Shown here: positions 26,540-35,017 of the stretch, piece by piece
How positions within the stretch are numbered: position 1 is the stretch's first letter
Layout of the letters: each line of letters opens with the position of its first letter
DNA from: Micrococcales bacterium
GTDB lineage: Bacteria > Actinomycetota > Actinomycetes > Actinomycetales > Dermatophilaceae
NCBI GenBank assembly: GCA_021287075.1
Contig: JAJTBD010000011.1
Coordinates: 60,323 to 124,322, forward strand
Reading direction: 5' to 3'
DNA length: 64,000 nt
Program-made: the position numbers and the translations under genes
Notes under the pieces: generated by a model
Databases searched by the model: none
What the model saw: the letters and a program-made list of their open reading frames with translations, nothing else
What the model was told of the DNA's origin: nothing

Positions 26540-27624
26540 CCGACGAGCCACTGGTGCTCGGCATCGAGACCTCGTGCGACGAGACCGGTGTCGGCATCGT
26601 GCGCGGCGAGACGCTCCTGGTCGACGCGATCGCGAGCAGTGTCGACGAGCACGCGCGCTTTGGCGGGGTCGTGCCCGAGGTGGCCAGCCGCGCACACCTC
26701 GAGGCGATGGTCCCGACGATCGAACGGGCCTGTGCCACAGCGGGAGTCGCGCTCACGGACCTCGACGGGATCGCGGTGACGTCGGGCCCCGGTCTCGCTG
26801 GCGCGCTGATGGTGGGCGTCGCGAGCGCCAAGGCGCTCGGGATCGGGCTGGGGGTGCCGGTCTATGGGGTCAACCACCTGGCCTCCCACGTCGCCGTGGA
26901 CATCGTCGAGCACGGTCCGCTGCCTGAGCCGACGATGGCGCTGCTCGTCTCGGGCGGGCACTCCTCGCTGTTGCTCGTGCCCGACGTGACCGACGACATC
27001 CGGCCGCTCGGCTCGACCATCGACGACGCGGCCGGTGAGGCCTTCGACAAGGTCGCCCGGGTGCTCGGGCTGCCCTTCCCGGGAGGGCCGCACATCGACC
27101 GGGCGGCACGGGATGGGGCCATCGAGATCGACTTCCCGCGCGGTCTGACGAGCGGTCGCGACATGGAGCGCCATCGCTACGACTTCTCCTTCTCCGGCCT
27201 CAAGACCGCTGTCTCCCGGTGGGTCCAGGCGCGCCAGGCCGCCGGGGAGGACGTGCCGGTCGCCGATGTCGCCGCGTCCTTCCAGGAGGCCGTGACCGAC
27301 GTGCTCACCCGCAAGGCGATCCTCGCCTGTCAGGAGCAGGGCGTCGGTCACCTCCAGATCGGGGGCGGCGTCGCGGCCAACACGAGGCTGCGCGCGATGG
27401 CCCAGGAGCGGTGTGACCGCGCCGGCATCCAGCTGCGGGTGCCCCGGCCGGGGCTGTGCACCGACAACGGCGCCATGGTCGCCTCGCTCGGTGCGCAGAT
27501 GATGGCCAAGGGTCGTGTGCCCTCAGGGCTCGACTTCCCGGCCGACTCCTCCATGCCCGTCACCGACGTCCACAACGAGCCGGCCGGCCCCGCCAGCGCC
27601 CACGACGCACTTCACGCCGGCTGA
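26536..27624 (+). CDS. tsaD: tRNA N6-adenosine threonylcarbamoyltransferase TsaD
   Basis: 362 residues. Catalytic subunit of t6A synthesis. Starts [15 protein letters not shown]; the metal-binding histidines lie in [12 protein letters not shown] near residue 113, with [39 protein letters not shown] and the [11 protein letters not shown] and CTDNGAMVA blocks all present. ATGA overlap with rimI. Ends 20 bp from a convergent gene; no clear terminator in between. Confidence 0.97.
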   Translation: MTDEPLVLGIETSCDETGVGIVRGETLLVDAIASSVDEHARFGGVVPEVASRAHLEAMVPTIERACATAGVALTDLDGIAVTSGPGLAGALMVGVASAKALGIGLGVPVYGVNHLASHVAVDIVEHGPLPEPTMALLVSGGHSSLLLVPDVTDDIRPLGSTIDDAAGEAFDKVARVLGLPFPGGPHIDRAARDGAIEIDFPRGLTSGRDMERHRYDFSFSGLKTAVSRWVQARQAAGEDVPVADVAASFQEAVTDVLTRKAILACQEQGVGHLQIGGGVAANTRLRAMAQERCDRAGIQLRVPRPGLCTDNGAMVASLGAQMMAKGRVPSGLDFPADSSMPVTDVHNEPAGPASAHDALHAG

Positions 27625-27643
27625 CCCAGGCTGCCCGCAGGCA

Positions 27644-28435
27644 TCACCAGGAGCGGCCAAAACGGGCGAGGCAGTGACAGAGCCACTTGACCGACTGCGG
27701 GGGGTGCTCACCCGACCGCTGCGCGCTGGCCAGCCTGGCGGGGGTGATCACCCCACCGATCTCATGGGCGAGCTGCACCGGCGCCTCACCGCGATACGCG
27801 GGGTCGATGCGCTCCGCCGTGACGCGGTAGCCCGGGTGTGTCTCGACGGCGCAGCCGAGCCGCGCCAGCACGTGCTCATGGGCGTGGCGGTCGGAGGGAT
27901 CGACCACGACTGCCTCGACATCGCGCGTGAGCAGCAGGCCCCCGTGGACATGCGCCTCCACATAGTCATTGAGGGGATCCTCGAATGGCAGGTCGGGAGG
28001 TGCAACCGGGTGCGGGCCCTCACCGCTGGTCGCCGAGTCCGCGAGCCGGCAGAGGTGATCGAGCAGCTCCGGTCCTCCGACCGCGCTCGGTTCGAAGACA
28101 CTGTCCGGCCAGCAGAAGGTTGCCCGTCCGACCACCTCGGGGCGGAGTCTCAGATACGCGGAACCGAACCGTGGGGATGCGCCGTAGGGGTCGTCGCGGC
28201 GGTTCCAAGCGCCATAGACCGGGCGCTCGTGTGCAGGTGAGTTGTCGTATCTCCCCTCGAAAAGGGCGCTCTCCCAACGCCATCTGTCACCGCCGGGGTG
28301 GGCGGTCAGGCCGCCGTTCGACGTCCCAGTCTCGAACTGGCTCCGGTAGACGCCCGTGGATGCCAGGGCATCGAGCACTGTCCCGTCCCCGAAGGCCCAT
28401 CCCGGGTGGAAGTGGAGAACGACGGTCGCAGCCAT
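27644..28435 (-). CDS. DUF3626 domain protein
   Basis: 263 residues. The N-terminal half has FHPGWAFGDGTVLDALASTG, VYRSQFETGTSNGGLTAHPGG and WESALFEGRYD, the characteristic pattern of DUF3626, an uncharacterised family found sporadically in bacteria. Conserved His, Asp and Glu residues (FHP, EAHVHGGLLL, HAHEHVL) suggest a metal site. No signal peptide or membrane segment. It is convergent with tsaD and 10 bp downstream of a glutaredoxin-like gene in the same direction, so the two may be cotranscribed. Confidence 0.75.
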   Translation of the reverse strand: MAATVVLHFHPGWAFGDGTVLDALASTGVYRSQFETGTSNGGLTAHPGGDRWRWESALFEGRYDNSPAHERPVYGAWNRRDDPYGASPRFGSAYLRLRPEVVGRATFCWPDSVFEPSAVGGPELLDHLCRLADSATSGEGPHPVAPPDLPFEDPLNDYVEAHVHGGLLLTRDVEAVVVDPSDRHAHEHVLARLGCAVETHPGYRVTAERIDPAYRGEAPVQLAHEIGGVITPARLASAQRSGEHPPQSVKWLCHCLARFGRSW

Positions 28436-28445
28436 GTCGGCCTCC

Positions 28446-28874
28446 TTAGCGCAGTGCGTGAGTCAGCTCGTCGGCAGATGGGTTGCGCAGGACGCGATCG
28501 CCGACCAGGGCGGTGGGGACGTATTCGTTGCCGTCGTTGAGCTCGCACACCCTGGCCTGGGCAGCGTCGTCGCGCCAGACGTTGACCCAGGTGATGCGCT
28601 CGTCATCCTTGAGGGCGCGAAGAAGGAGTTCGCAGAAGGGGCACCCGGGTTTCCAGAGGACCACCGCCCGGCCAGGTCGGATCTGCTCCTGCGCCGAGGA
28701 CCACGGCGTGTGCCGTCCGCGGCGCAAGGACCACGCGCCGTATGCCGCGACCAGCAGCAGCCCGACCCCTCCGATGGCCACACCTGAGGCCAACGAAGTC
28801 GGTGCGAGAGCCCAGCCGATCACAACCGCCGCCACCGCCCCGAGCGCGATGCTGGCCTGCACTTGCGACTTCAT
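28446..28874 (-). CDS. Membrane-anchored glutaredoxin-like protein
   Basis: 142 residues. Two N-terminal transmembrane helices (about 8-25 and 30-48) precede a cytoplasmic glutaredoxin-like domain with the redox motif WKPGCPFCELLLRAL near residue 77-80 and the cis-Pro region NEYVPTALVGDRVL. Such proteins are common in actinobacteria that use mycothiol and may act as mycoredoxin-like reductants at the membrane; mycoredoxin itself is soluble, so this is only a relative. A TAGGGT box lies 7 nt upstream. Confidence 0.82.
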   Translation of the reverse strand: MKSQVQASIALGAVAAVVIGWALAPTSLASGVAIGGVGLLLVAAYGAWSLRRGRHTPWSSAQEQIRPGRAVVLWKPGCPFCELLLRALKDDERITWVNVWRDDAAQARVCELNDGNEYVPTALVGDRVLRNPSADELTHALR

Positions 28875-28881
28875 GGCCTCG

Positions 28882-28887
28882 ACCCTA
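28882..28887 (-). promoter_or_regulatory. Putative -10 box (TAGGGT), leaderless glutaredoxin-like gene
   Basis: On the minus strand TAGGGT ends 7 nt before the ATG at 28874. Confidence 0.45.
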
Positions 28888-28963
28888 GAGCAGGCGCCGT
28901 TCTGCCGGCCGTAGGGTTCGGGCTAGGTCCCAGGGCGTCCACCTCACGGCATACCCGGCTGCA

Positions 28964-30292
28964 TCAGCCGGCGGAGCACTCCAGCAGGCCCATCCGGTCC
29001 TTGAGGGTGAGGACGCGGTTAACGGAGGCGTCGACCTTGGCCCCAAAAGCCTTGTCGGAACTGGCTTTTGCGAGCAGCGCGCTCGACATCGCCTCGGCGT
29101 GCGAGGGGTCGCCGGTGAGCACGATGTCGCCGCCGGCATCGAGCAGCCGCACTGCGCGCTGGGCGGGGGCGACATCGCGGACCGCCTTGGCGTTGACGTC
29201 GTCGGTGATGACGACGCCGTCATAGCCCATGTCGCCGCGGAGCAGGTCGGTGATGATCGCCCGCGAGAACATCGCCGGGTTGTCGCCGTCGAGTTTGGGA
29301 TACCGGGCCGAGCCGACCATCACCATGCCGGCGCCAGCGTCGATCCCGGCCTTGAAGGGGGAGAGATATGGGTCGGTGCGGCTGGTCACGCTGTCGGTGA
29401 TCCCCGTGGTGGAGAAGTCGGTGTTCTCCGTGATCCGCCCGAGGCCGGGGAAATGCTTGACGACCGACTGCACCCCGCCGGCGTCCATGCCCTTCATGAA
29501 CGCGACGGCCGCCCGGCTGACCGTGGCCGGATCGCTGCCGTACTGCCTGCCCCACTTGCCGATCGGTGTGTTGGCTCGGCCGATCTCCTCCGGCACGGTG
29601 TCGGTGACCGGCGCCAGGTTGACGTTGATGCCGACCCGCTTGAGCTCGGCCGCCCACGTGCTCGCCTGCCGAGTCAGCTCGGCGGGCGCCATCTGGGCCT
29701 GCACCTTGGCCGAGGGCAGCCGGGTGAAGCCGGCACCGCGCAGCTGCTGGACCTCACCGCCCTCCTGGTCTGCGGCGATGAGCAGAGGTATGCCGCCGGT
29801 GCTCGCCTTCGTGGCCTGCCGCTGGAGGTGTGCAGAGGTGGCGGTCACGTTGTCGGCGCCCTGCCACCCGCCGAGATAGATGACATTGCCGGCACGGGTC
29901 GAGGCGATCGTCGCGTCGAGCGTCGAGGCGGAGTGACCGGTCTGGAAGGCGATCATCAGCAGCTGGCCCACCCGCTGCTGCTCGTCGAGCGCGTCGAAGG
30001 TGCTGGTGACACAGGCGTTCGCGGACCCCGCAGGCGTGGAGCCCGAGGCCGGTGGCGCGCCAGCCGTCGTGCTCGTCGGCTGTGTGGTGGCGCTCGAGGG
30101 CGCGGAGGTCGATGCGCTGGGGCGCTCGGTCCCTGCGCCCACCCCGGTGCCGGTCGTCGCGCTCGCGGTGACCGTGGACGTCGAGGTCACCGGGGTCGTG
30201 CTGTCGCCCGCGGTGCAGGCGGCCAGTGACGAGAGTCCGACCAGGGCCGCGAGGGCCCGGACGGCGGGGGAGGGCAGAGCGCGAGCGGTCAC
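28964..30292 (-). CDS. nagZ: Lipoprotein beta-N-acetylhexosaminidase, glycoside hydrolase family 3
   Basis: 442 residues from a GTG. Residues 1-28 are a lipoprotein signal with lipobox LAAC (SSLAACTAG). A Ser/Thr/Pro/Ala-rich linker (about 30-95) follows. The GH3 domain has GVNVNLAPVTD-type residues (RVGINVNLAPVTDTVPE), the KHFPGLG motif and the nucleophile aspartate in YDGVVITDDVNAKAV, as in NagZ. It removes N-acetylglucosamine from muropeptides outside the membrane in Gram-positives. Monocistronic, divergent from the nucleoside hydrolase. Confidence 0.9.
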   Translation of the reverse strand: MTARALPSPAVRALAALVGLSSLAACTAGDSTTPVTSTSTVTASATTGTGVGAGTERPSASTSAPSSATTQPTSTTAGAPPASGSTPAGSANACVTSTFDALDEQQRVGQLLMIAFQTGHSASTLDATIASTRAGNVIYLGGWQGADNVTATSAHLQRQATKASTGGIPLLIAADQEGGEVQQLRGAGFTRLPSAKVQAQMAPAELTRQASTWAAELKRVGINVNLAPVTDTVPEEIGRANTPIGKWGRQYGSDPATVSRAAVAFMKGMDAGGVQSVVKHFPGLGRITENTDFSTTGITDSVTSRTDPYLSPFKAGIDAGAGMVMVGSARYPKLDGDNPAMFSRAIITDLLRGDMGYDGVVITDDVNAKAVRDVAPAQRAVRLLDAGGDIVLTGDPSHAEAMSSALLAKASSDKAFGAKVDASVNRVLTLKDRMGLLECSAG

Positions 30293-30298
30293 GCCTCG

Positions 30299-30304
30299 AC
30301 GGTA
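30299..30304 (-). promoter_or_regulatory. Putative -10 box (TACCGT), leaderless nagZ
   Basis: Minus-strand TACCGT ends 6 nt before the GTG at 30292; it is back to back with the divergent box at 30338. Confidence 0.4.
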
Positions 30305-30337
30305 GCGGACCGCCCGTCCCGGCCCCTACTCGCGATC

Positions 30338-30343
30338 TAGGGT
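30338..30343 (+). promoter_or_regulatory. Putative -10 box (TAGGGT), leaderless nucleoside hydrolase
   Basis: TAGGGT ends 7 nt before the ATG at 30351. Confidence 0.45.
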
Positions 30344-30350
30344 GGGGCCC

Positions 30351-31328
30351 ATGCTGCCTCTCGTGCTCGACGTGGACACCGGTGTTGACGACGCCTGCGC
30401 CCTCCTGCTGGCGGCCCGTCATCCCGGCGTCGACCTCCGTGGCGTCACCTGTGTCGGCGGCAATGCTCCCCTCGAGGCAGTCGTCACCAACACCCTCACC
30501 GTCCTCGACGCCTGCGGCCGCGAGGACGTGCCTGTCGCCGCCGGGGCGCACCGGCCGCTGCTCGCCGAGCCCCACGACGCGCGACACGTCCACGGCCGCG
30601 ACGGGATGGGCGACCTCGACTGGCCGAAGTCCACCCGGCAGCCCGACGCCCGCCATGCCCTCGAGCTGCTGCGCGACCTGCTGCTCGAGGCGGCCGAGGG
30701 CCCCGACCCCGAGCGGATCACTCTCGTCACGCTGGCGCCGATGACGAATGCCGCGCTGCTCCTGCGCACCTATCCCCAGGCCGCGCGCGGGCTGCGGGAG
30801 ATCCTCTTCATGGGCGGGGCGGCCAACGTCGGGAACGCCACTGCCTCAGCGGAGTTCAACGTCTTCCACGATCCCGAGGCCGCTGCGGTCGTCCTCCAGG
30901 CCACGACCGAGCTGGGCATCCCGGTGACCATGTATGGCCTTGACGTCTTCTATGAGCCACGGGTGACCCGGCAATTCGCCGAGGCGATGATCGCCACCGA
31001 CGACCGGGGGCCGGCCGGGCTCGGCGGGCGGCTGATCCGCTACCAGTGCGAGCGCTTCCACAGCGACGCCGCGACGATCGGCGACGCCGGGGCGGTCTGC
31101 GCGGCCATCGACCGTGCGGGCATCACCACGCGCTCGCTGCCGGTGCGCATCGAGCTCTCGGGCGACTACTCCCGCGGCCGCACCATCGTCGACCGCCGCG
31201 ACTGGAGCGGCGACCTCACCCACGACCCGCACGGCTCCCCTCCCGACCCGATCGAGGTCGCGCTGGATGTGCAGGCGGGCCGCTTTGCGGCGCAATGGGT
31301 CCGGACGGTCTCGGAGGGGGTGGCCTGA
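30351..31328 (+). CDS. Nucleoside hydrolase (IunH family)
   Basis: 325 residues. Cleaves ribonucleosides to base and ribose. The Ca-binding signature LVLDVDTGVDDACALLLAAR opens the protein, followed by VTCVGGNAPLEAVVTNTL, LVTLAPMTNAALLL, ILFMGGAANVGNATASAEFNVFHDPEAA and VTMYGLDVF, all standard IUNH blocks. Its stop overlaps the start of a ribokinase gene by one base (TGATG), so the pair forms a salvage operon: the released ribose would be phosphorylated by the second enzyme. Confidence 0.94.
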   Translation: MLPLVLDVDTGVDDACALLLAARHPGVDLRGVTCVGGNAPLEAVVTNTLTVLDACGREDVPVAAGAHRPLLAEPHDARHVHGRDGMGDLDWPKSTRQPDARHALELLRDLLLEAAEGPDPERITLVTLAPMTNAALLLRTYPQAARGLREILFMGGAANVGNATASAEFNVFHDPEAAAVVLQATTELGIPVTMYGLDVFYEPRVTRQFAEAMIATDDRGPAGLGGRLIRYQCERFHSDAATIGDAGAVCAAIDRAGITTRSLPVRIELSGDYSRGRTIVDRRDWSGDLTHDPHGSPPDPIEVALDVQAGRFAAQWVRTVSEGVA

Positions 31329-32161
31329 TGGGTCGCGTGGTGGTGCTCGGCTCGCTCAACGTCGACCTCGTCACCCGGGTCGAGCGGCATCCACGCCCCG
31401 GCGAGACGCTCCTCGGCGAGGGCCTCGAGCGGCTGGCCGGCGGCAAGGGCGCCAACCAAGCCGTGGCAGCCGCGGCTGCCGGGGCGCAGGTCGCGATGGT
31501 CGGGTGCGTTGGAGACGACGACGCGGGCGCGGCATACCGCCGCCGCCTCGCCCGGCTGGGGATCGACGTCTCGGCGGTGCACACCGTCGCCGGCACACCG
31601 ACCGGCCACGCGCTCGTCGCGGTCGACGACGCGGGGGAGAACACGATCATCGTCGTGCCCGGTGCGAACCACCTCACTGAGGGGCAGTCCGTCCACGACG
31701 CCATCGATGCCCTCCGCCCCGGCGATGTGCTGCTCATGCAGCTCGAGCTCCCCGTGCCCGAGGTCGCCCGCGCCGCCCGCAGTGCCGCCCACATCGGCGC
31801 GAGGGTCGTCATCAATGCTGCGCCGTATGCCGCGCTGCCCGCCGATGTCGTCGCCCTCGCCGACCCGGTCGTGGTCAACGAGCACGAGGCGCTGGCCCTC
31901 GCCGAGGCCGGGCTCGTGCCGGCCTCGACGCTCGTGACCTTCGGGGCCCACGGGATCAGCTGGGACGGCGAGCAGTTCGACGCGGTCCCCGTCCCACCCG
32001 ACGCGGTCGTCGACACCACTGGCGCGGGCGATGCCTTCTGTGGGGCCCTTGCGGCAGCGCTCGCCACCGGGGCCGACCGCGACGAGGCAGCACGCCGGGC
32101 CCTCCAGGCCGGCGCGGATGCCGTGCGCCATGCCGGCGCACAGAGCGACGCACGCCTGTGA
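31328..32161 (+). CDS. rbsK: Ribokinase (PfkB family)
   Basis: 277 residues. PfkB signatures are RLAGGKGANQAVAAAAAGAQ near residue 40 and the C-terminal VVDTTGAGDAFCGALAAAL with the catalytic Asp near 237. LGSLNVDLVTRVERHPRPGET is the usual ribokinase opening. The length is slightly short for RbsK but complete. Overlap with the nucleoside hydrolase gene strongly suggests ribose from nucleosides as substrate; a related sugar is possible. Confidence 0.9.
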   Translation: MGRVVVLGSLNVDLVTRVERHPRPGETLLGEGLERLAGGKGANQAVAAAAAGAQVAMVGCVGDDDAGAAYRRRLARLGIDVSAVHTVAGTPTGHALVAVDDAGENTIIVVPGANHLTEGQSVHDAIDALRPGDVLLMQLELPVPEVARAARSAAHIGARVVINAAPYAALPADVVALADPVVVNEHEALALAEAGLVPASTLVTFGAHGISWDGEQFDAVPVPPDAVVDTTGAGDAFCGALAAALATGADRDEAARRALQAGADAVRHAGAQSDARL

Positions 32162-32255
32162 GCGGCGACCGGCCACGCGGCATACCCCTCCTGCGACGCG
32201 ACGCTGACCTGCGATAACACCCTTGCGGATCTGCCACCGGACAGCCCGCAGCACC

Positions 32256-32261
32256 TAGGGT
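32256..32261 (+). promoter_or_regulatory. Putative -10 box (TAGGGT) of the ferritin gene
   Basis: TAGGGT ends 8 nt before ATG 32270, giving a leader of one or two bases or none. Confidence 0.4.
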
Positions 32262-32269
32262 GGGTTGCC

Positions 32270-32797
32270 ATGAAGATGAAGGCTGCACTCGAGAAGAAGT
32301 TCAACGCACAGATCACGCTGGAGTTCGAGGCCTCGCTCGTCTATCGCCAGCTCGGAATCGAGATGGACCAACGCGACCTGCCCGGCATGGCCGGCTGGCT
32401 GCGCCGTCAGGCCGACGAGGAGATCGTCCACGCCAACAAGTTCATCGACCACCTCAACGACCGTGACAACCACCCGGTCATCGGCAACATCACGCTCCCG
32501 CCCAGCGTGGCCAAGATCGACAGCGTCCTGTCCTGCTTCGAGGCCGCGCTCAAGCACGAGCAGAAGGTCAGCGAGTCCATCCGCGACCTCTATCGCGCGG
32601 CCGAGGCCGACGGTGACCTCGACTCGCGCCCGCTGCTCAACTGGTTCCTCGACGAGCAGATCGAGGAGGAGGCCACGGTCAGCGAGATCGTCTCGCGCAT
32701 CGAGCTGATCAACGACGACGGTCCCGGCCTTCTGCGCCTCGACGCCGAGCTCGCCGAGCGGCCGATCCGCTCCACGGAGCCGACTGCCGGCAAGTGA
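32270..32797 (+). CDS. Ferritin (non-haem, bacterial type)
   Basis: 175 residues from ATG 32270 (ATG 32276 is possible). Four-helix-bundle iron-storage protein. Ferroxidase-site residues are visible in QITLEFEASLVYRQLGIEM, RRQADEEIVHANKFIDHLND and LNWFLDEQIEEEATVSEIV. No haem-binding Met is obvious at the bacterioferritin position, so it is called a ferritin (mycobacterial BfrB-like). Monocistronic and ended by a hairpin. Confidence 0.9.
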   Translation: MKMKAALEKKFNAQITLEFEASLVYRQLGIEMDQRDLPGMAGWLRRQADEEIVHANKFIDHLNDRDNHPVIGNITLPPSVAKIDSVLSCFEAALKHEQKVSESIRDLYRAAEADGDLDSRPLLNWFLDEQIEEEATVSEIVSRIELINDDGPGLLRLDAELAERPIRSTEPTAGK

Positions 32798-32816
32798 GCC
32801 AACGACTCGGACTCCC

Positions 32817-32836
32817 CCTCCCCACGGAGCGGGGAG
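32817..32836 (+). terminator. Ferritin gene terminator hairpin
   Basis: CTCCCC (32817-32822) and GGGGAG (32831-32836), extended by CTCGG/CCGAG flanks with mismatches; 20 bp after the stop. Confidence 0.5.
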
Positions 32837-32872
32837 GCCGAGCCGCGTCGTGGGTCGGATCCGCCTCCGCGC

Positions 32873-34141
32873 TCAGGCGTGGGGCGCGACGACCAGCACC
32901 ATCTGCTGGCCGGCGACCCGGGTGAGGACGAGCACGGCCTCGGGGCCCTTGCCCGGCAGGCGCAGCTGCCGGCGCAGCTGGTCGAAGTCGATGGTCACGC
33001 CGCGCTTCTTGATCGTCACGCGGCCGATCCTCTGGTCACGGCACCAGGCGCGAAGGGCCTTGACGTTGAAGGGCATTGACTCCAGCACGACATAGGCCCT
33101 GGCATAGGCGAGTTCCCCGGGCCGCTCGGCCGACACATAGCCGACCCCCGGGTCGAGCTCCACGCCGTCGACCGCCGCGGTGACCGCGCCGACGAGACCC
33201 GCGCGCAGCACTGCCTTGTCGGGCTCGAGCAGATAGGGGCCGATGCTGTCGGGTCGCCTTGCGGCAGAAGGCTTCTCGGCGGCTGCCTCACTGACCATCG
33301 TCGGCATGCGAGTGGGGCCGAGGACCAGGGCGGTGCGCCCCGCGGTGCGGACCAGCGGCCCCCACCAGATCGCGCACTCCACCACCTCGCCGGCCCACGA
33401 CACCCACTGCGCCTCGCATCCCGCCGGGATGTCGCGGTGCGCGATCGCGGGGCTCAGCTTTGCCCCGGTCGCCTCGATCCGGCCAGCGACATCGCGCACG
33501 AAATCCCAGCTGGGAGAGATCTCCTCGAGACGGAAGACCCGCTTGGTCCGCCCCGTGATGTCGGCGACGCCGGGTGTGCGGCGGGCCGGGTCGAGCCACA
33601 CCCCGGTATGCCGCGCGGCGGCCCCCGAGGGCAGCGCGACCTCCTCGGCGCGCGCGTGGTGGACGGCTGTGCCGGGCCAGTGCCGCAGGTTGGACTCGGC
33701 GACCAGGGCGGTGACCTCGTCGGCGTCGACAGCCTCAACCGCGAGGTCGAGGGTCGACAGGGCCATGGCGTCGGACCCGACGCCGCAGCCGAGGTCATGG
33801 ACTGTCGTCACCCCCGCGTCGCGGAAGCGCTGGGCGTGCACTGCCGCGACCTCGAGCCGGGTGGCCTGCTCCAGCCCGTCGGGGGTGAAGAGCATGCCGT
33901 CGGCGAAGTCGCCGAACTTCTCGCGGGCCCGGGCGCGCAGCCGCGACTGGGTCAGCGCCACGGAGACGAGGGCGGGATCGAAGCCCGCCTCGCGCAGGCG
34001 GGTCTGGAGGGAGAGCGCGCTCGACTCCTCATAGGGCGGCAGCGACTGGAGCAGGCCCCAGCCCTCGCCCGCCGTCAGGCTCCGCACGGTCTCCGCGTCC
34101 ACCGCGGCAGTCTCCCATGCCCCAGGGAGGCGAGGCGCCAC
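32873..34141 (-). CDS. SAM-dependent methyltransferase with THUMP-like C-terminal domain
   Basis: 422 residues. The Rossmann methyltransferase core has VHDLGCGVGSDAMALSTLD (motif I, near 115) and AVDADEVTALVAESN. The C-terminal part (about 320-415) resembles the THUMP-like domain seen in actinobacterial proteins of this family, with basic KKRGVTIDFDQLRRQLRL. RNA methylation is plausible but unproven. The start may be the GTG about 13 codons downstream (VDAETVRSL), as the first residues are poorly supported. Divergent from an XRE regulator. Confidence 0.8.
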   Translation of the reverse strand: MAPRLPGAWETAAVDAETVRSLTAGEGWGLLQSLPPYEESSALSLQTRLREAGFDPALVSVALTQSRLRARAREKFGDFADGMLFTPDGLEQATRLEVAAVHAQRFRDAGVTTVHDLGCGVGSDAMALSTLDLAVEAVDADEVTALVAESNLRHWPGTAVHHARAEEVALPSGAAARHTGVWLDPARRTPGVADITGRTKRVFRLEEISPSWDFVRDVAGRIEATGAKLSPAIAHRDIPAGCEAQWVSWAGEVVECAIWWGPLVRTAGRTALVLGPTRMPTMVSEAAAEKPSAARRPDSIGPYLLEPDKAVLRAGLVGAVTAAVDGVELDPGVGYVSAERPGELAYARAYVVLESMPFNVKALRAWCRDQRIGRVTIKKRGVTIDFDQLRRQLRLPGKGPEAVLVLTRVAGQQMVLVVAPHA

Positions 34142-34159
34142 CGGCCATGTCGGGAATAG

Positions 34160-34208
34160 TTGACGTGATGTCTTGTATATGCGACATGATGTCGGCTATA
34201 TTTGACAC
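34160..34208 (+). promoter_or_regulatory. Promoter/operator of the small XRE regulator
   Basis: An A+T-rich stretch with TATATT (34197-34202) ending 6 nt before the GTG, suggesting a leaderless start. It contains the perfect dyad GACATGATGTC (34183-34193) and partial repeats ATGTC...GACAT (34169-34187) and TGTC...GACA (34191-34206). The overlap of dyads with the promoter suggests autoregulation by the HTH protein. Confidence 0.5.
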
Positions 34209-34436
34209 GTGACCACGACGCAGAGCACCCGGACCGGCAATGTCCGGATGAAGGCCGCGCGGGTCGCCCTCGGGCTCACCCAGGCCGAGCTCGCCGCGCA
34301 GGTGAAGGTCTCGCGGCAGACGATCAGCATGATCGAGGCCGGCGCCCACAACCCCACGATCAACCTGTGCGTCGACATCTGCCGCGCACTCCACACAGAC
34401 CTCAACTCCCTCTTCTGGGAAGAAAGCGAGCGGTGA
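34209..34436 (+). CDS. XRE-family HTH regulator (75 residues)
   Basis: 75 residues from a GTG. Almost the whole protein is a Cro/C1-type HTH: RMKAARVALGLTQAELAAQVKVSRQTISMIEAGAHNPTINL, ending LHTDLNSLFWEE, like the YozG/Rv-type short regulators. These small regulators usually precede a membrane protein gene of two to four helices, as here, 1 bp downstream. Likely represses its own promoter through the dyads just upstream. Confidence 0.9.
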   Translation: MTTTQSTRTGNVRMKAARVALGLTQAELAAQVKVSRQTISMIEAGAHNPTINLCVDICRALHTDLNSLFWEESER

Positions 34437-34437
34437 C

Positions 34438-34956
34438 ATGGACGAGCGTTAAGAGCTCAACGCGGGCAAGGCGGCCCTCATCGCGCTGGCCCTCATCTGC
34501 ATGGGTGCACTCGGGGTCCTGGCCTGGGAGTACATCCGCACCAGCGAGGTGACCAACACCGGCGCCGTGCTGGTCCTGCTCGCCAGCGGCGGGCTGTTCG
34601 CGGTCCTCCAGCGCATGTTCGGTGCGGAGGCGCCGCGCTCGGTCCTCGGGGCGGAGCTGTCGACCGGGCCCTCCCCGGAGGAGGTCGCGACCCGACGCCG
34701 CTCCTATGCGCTCGACGCCGCGCTGTTCGCCGTCGCGCTGCTGGTGCTGGCCATCGCCGGGTTCGCCATGGGTGACACCGCCGCGCTGCGTGACTCCCTC
34801 GCGTTCGCGGCGTCTGGCCCGGCCGTGCTGGCCCTCTTCGCGGCCATCGACCTGGTGGTGACCTTCGCCCTCTTCTATGCCGTCAACCGGTTCCTGGGCG
34901 AGTCGGCCGCACGGGCCGTCGAGCGGCGGCTGGCCCGTCTCGAGGCCGGGGCCTGA
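34438..34956 (+). pseudogene. Membrane-protein gene with premature TAA at codon 5
   Basis: ATG at 34438, 1 bp after the regulator stop, reads M-D-E-R then TAA (34450-34452) and continues in the same frame for 168 codons. The post-stop residues ELNAGKAALIALALICMGALGVLAWEYI complete a first membrane helix; three more helices follow (about codons 40-55, 98-118, 122-142). The only in-frame ATG after the stop (34501) would cut the first helix in half. TAA could derive from CAA by one C-to-T change. Partner of the XRE regulator; either inactivated, translated from a non-standard start, or a sequencing error. Confidence 0.6.
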
Positions 34957-35017
34957 CCGGGGGCGCCGCGCCGACAGCAGGGGTGTCGGCGCGGCGGCTC
35001 TGACAGACTCGATGCCC

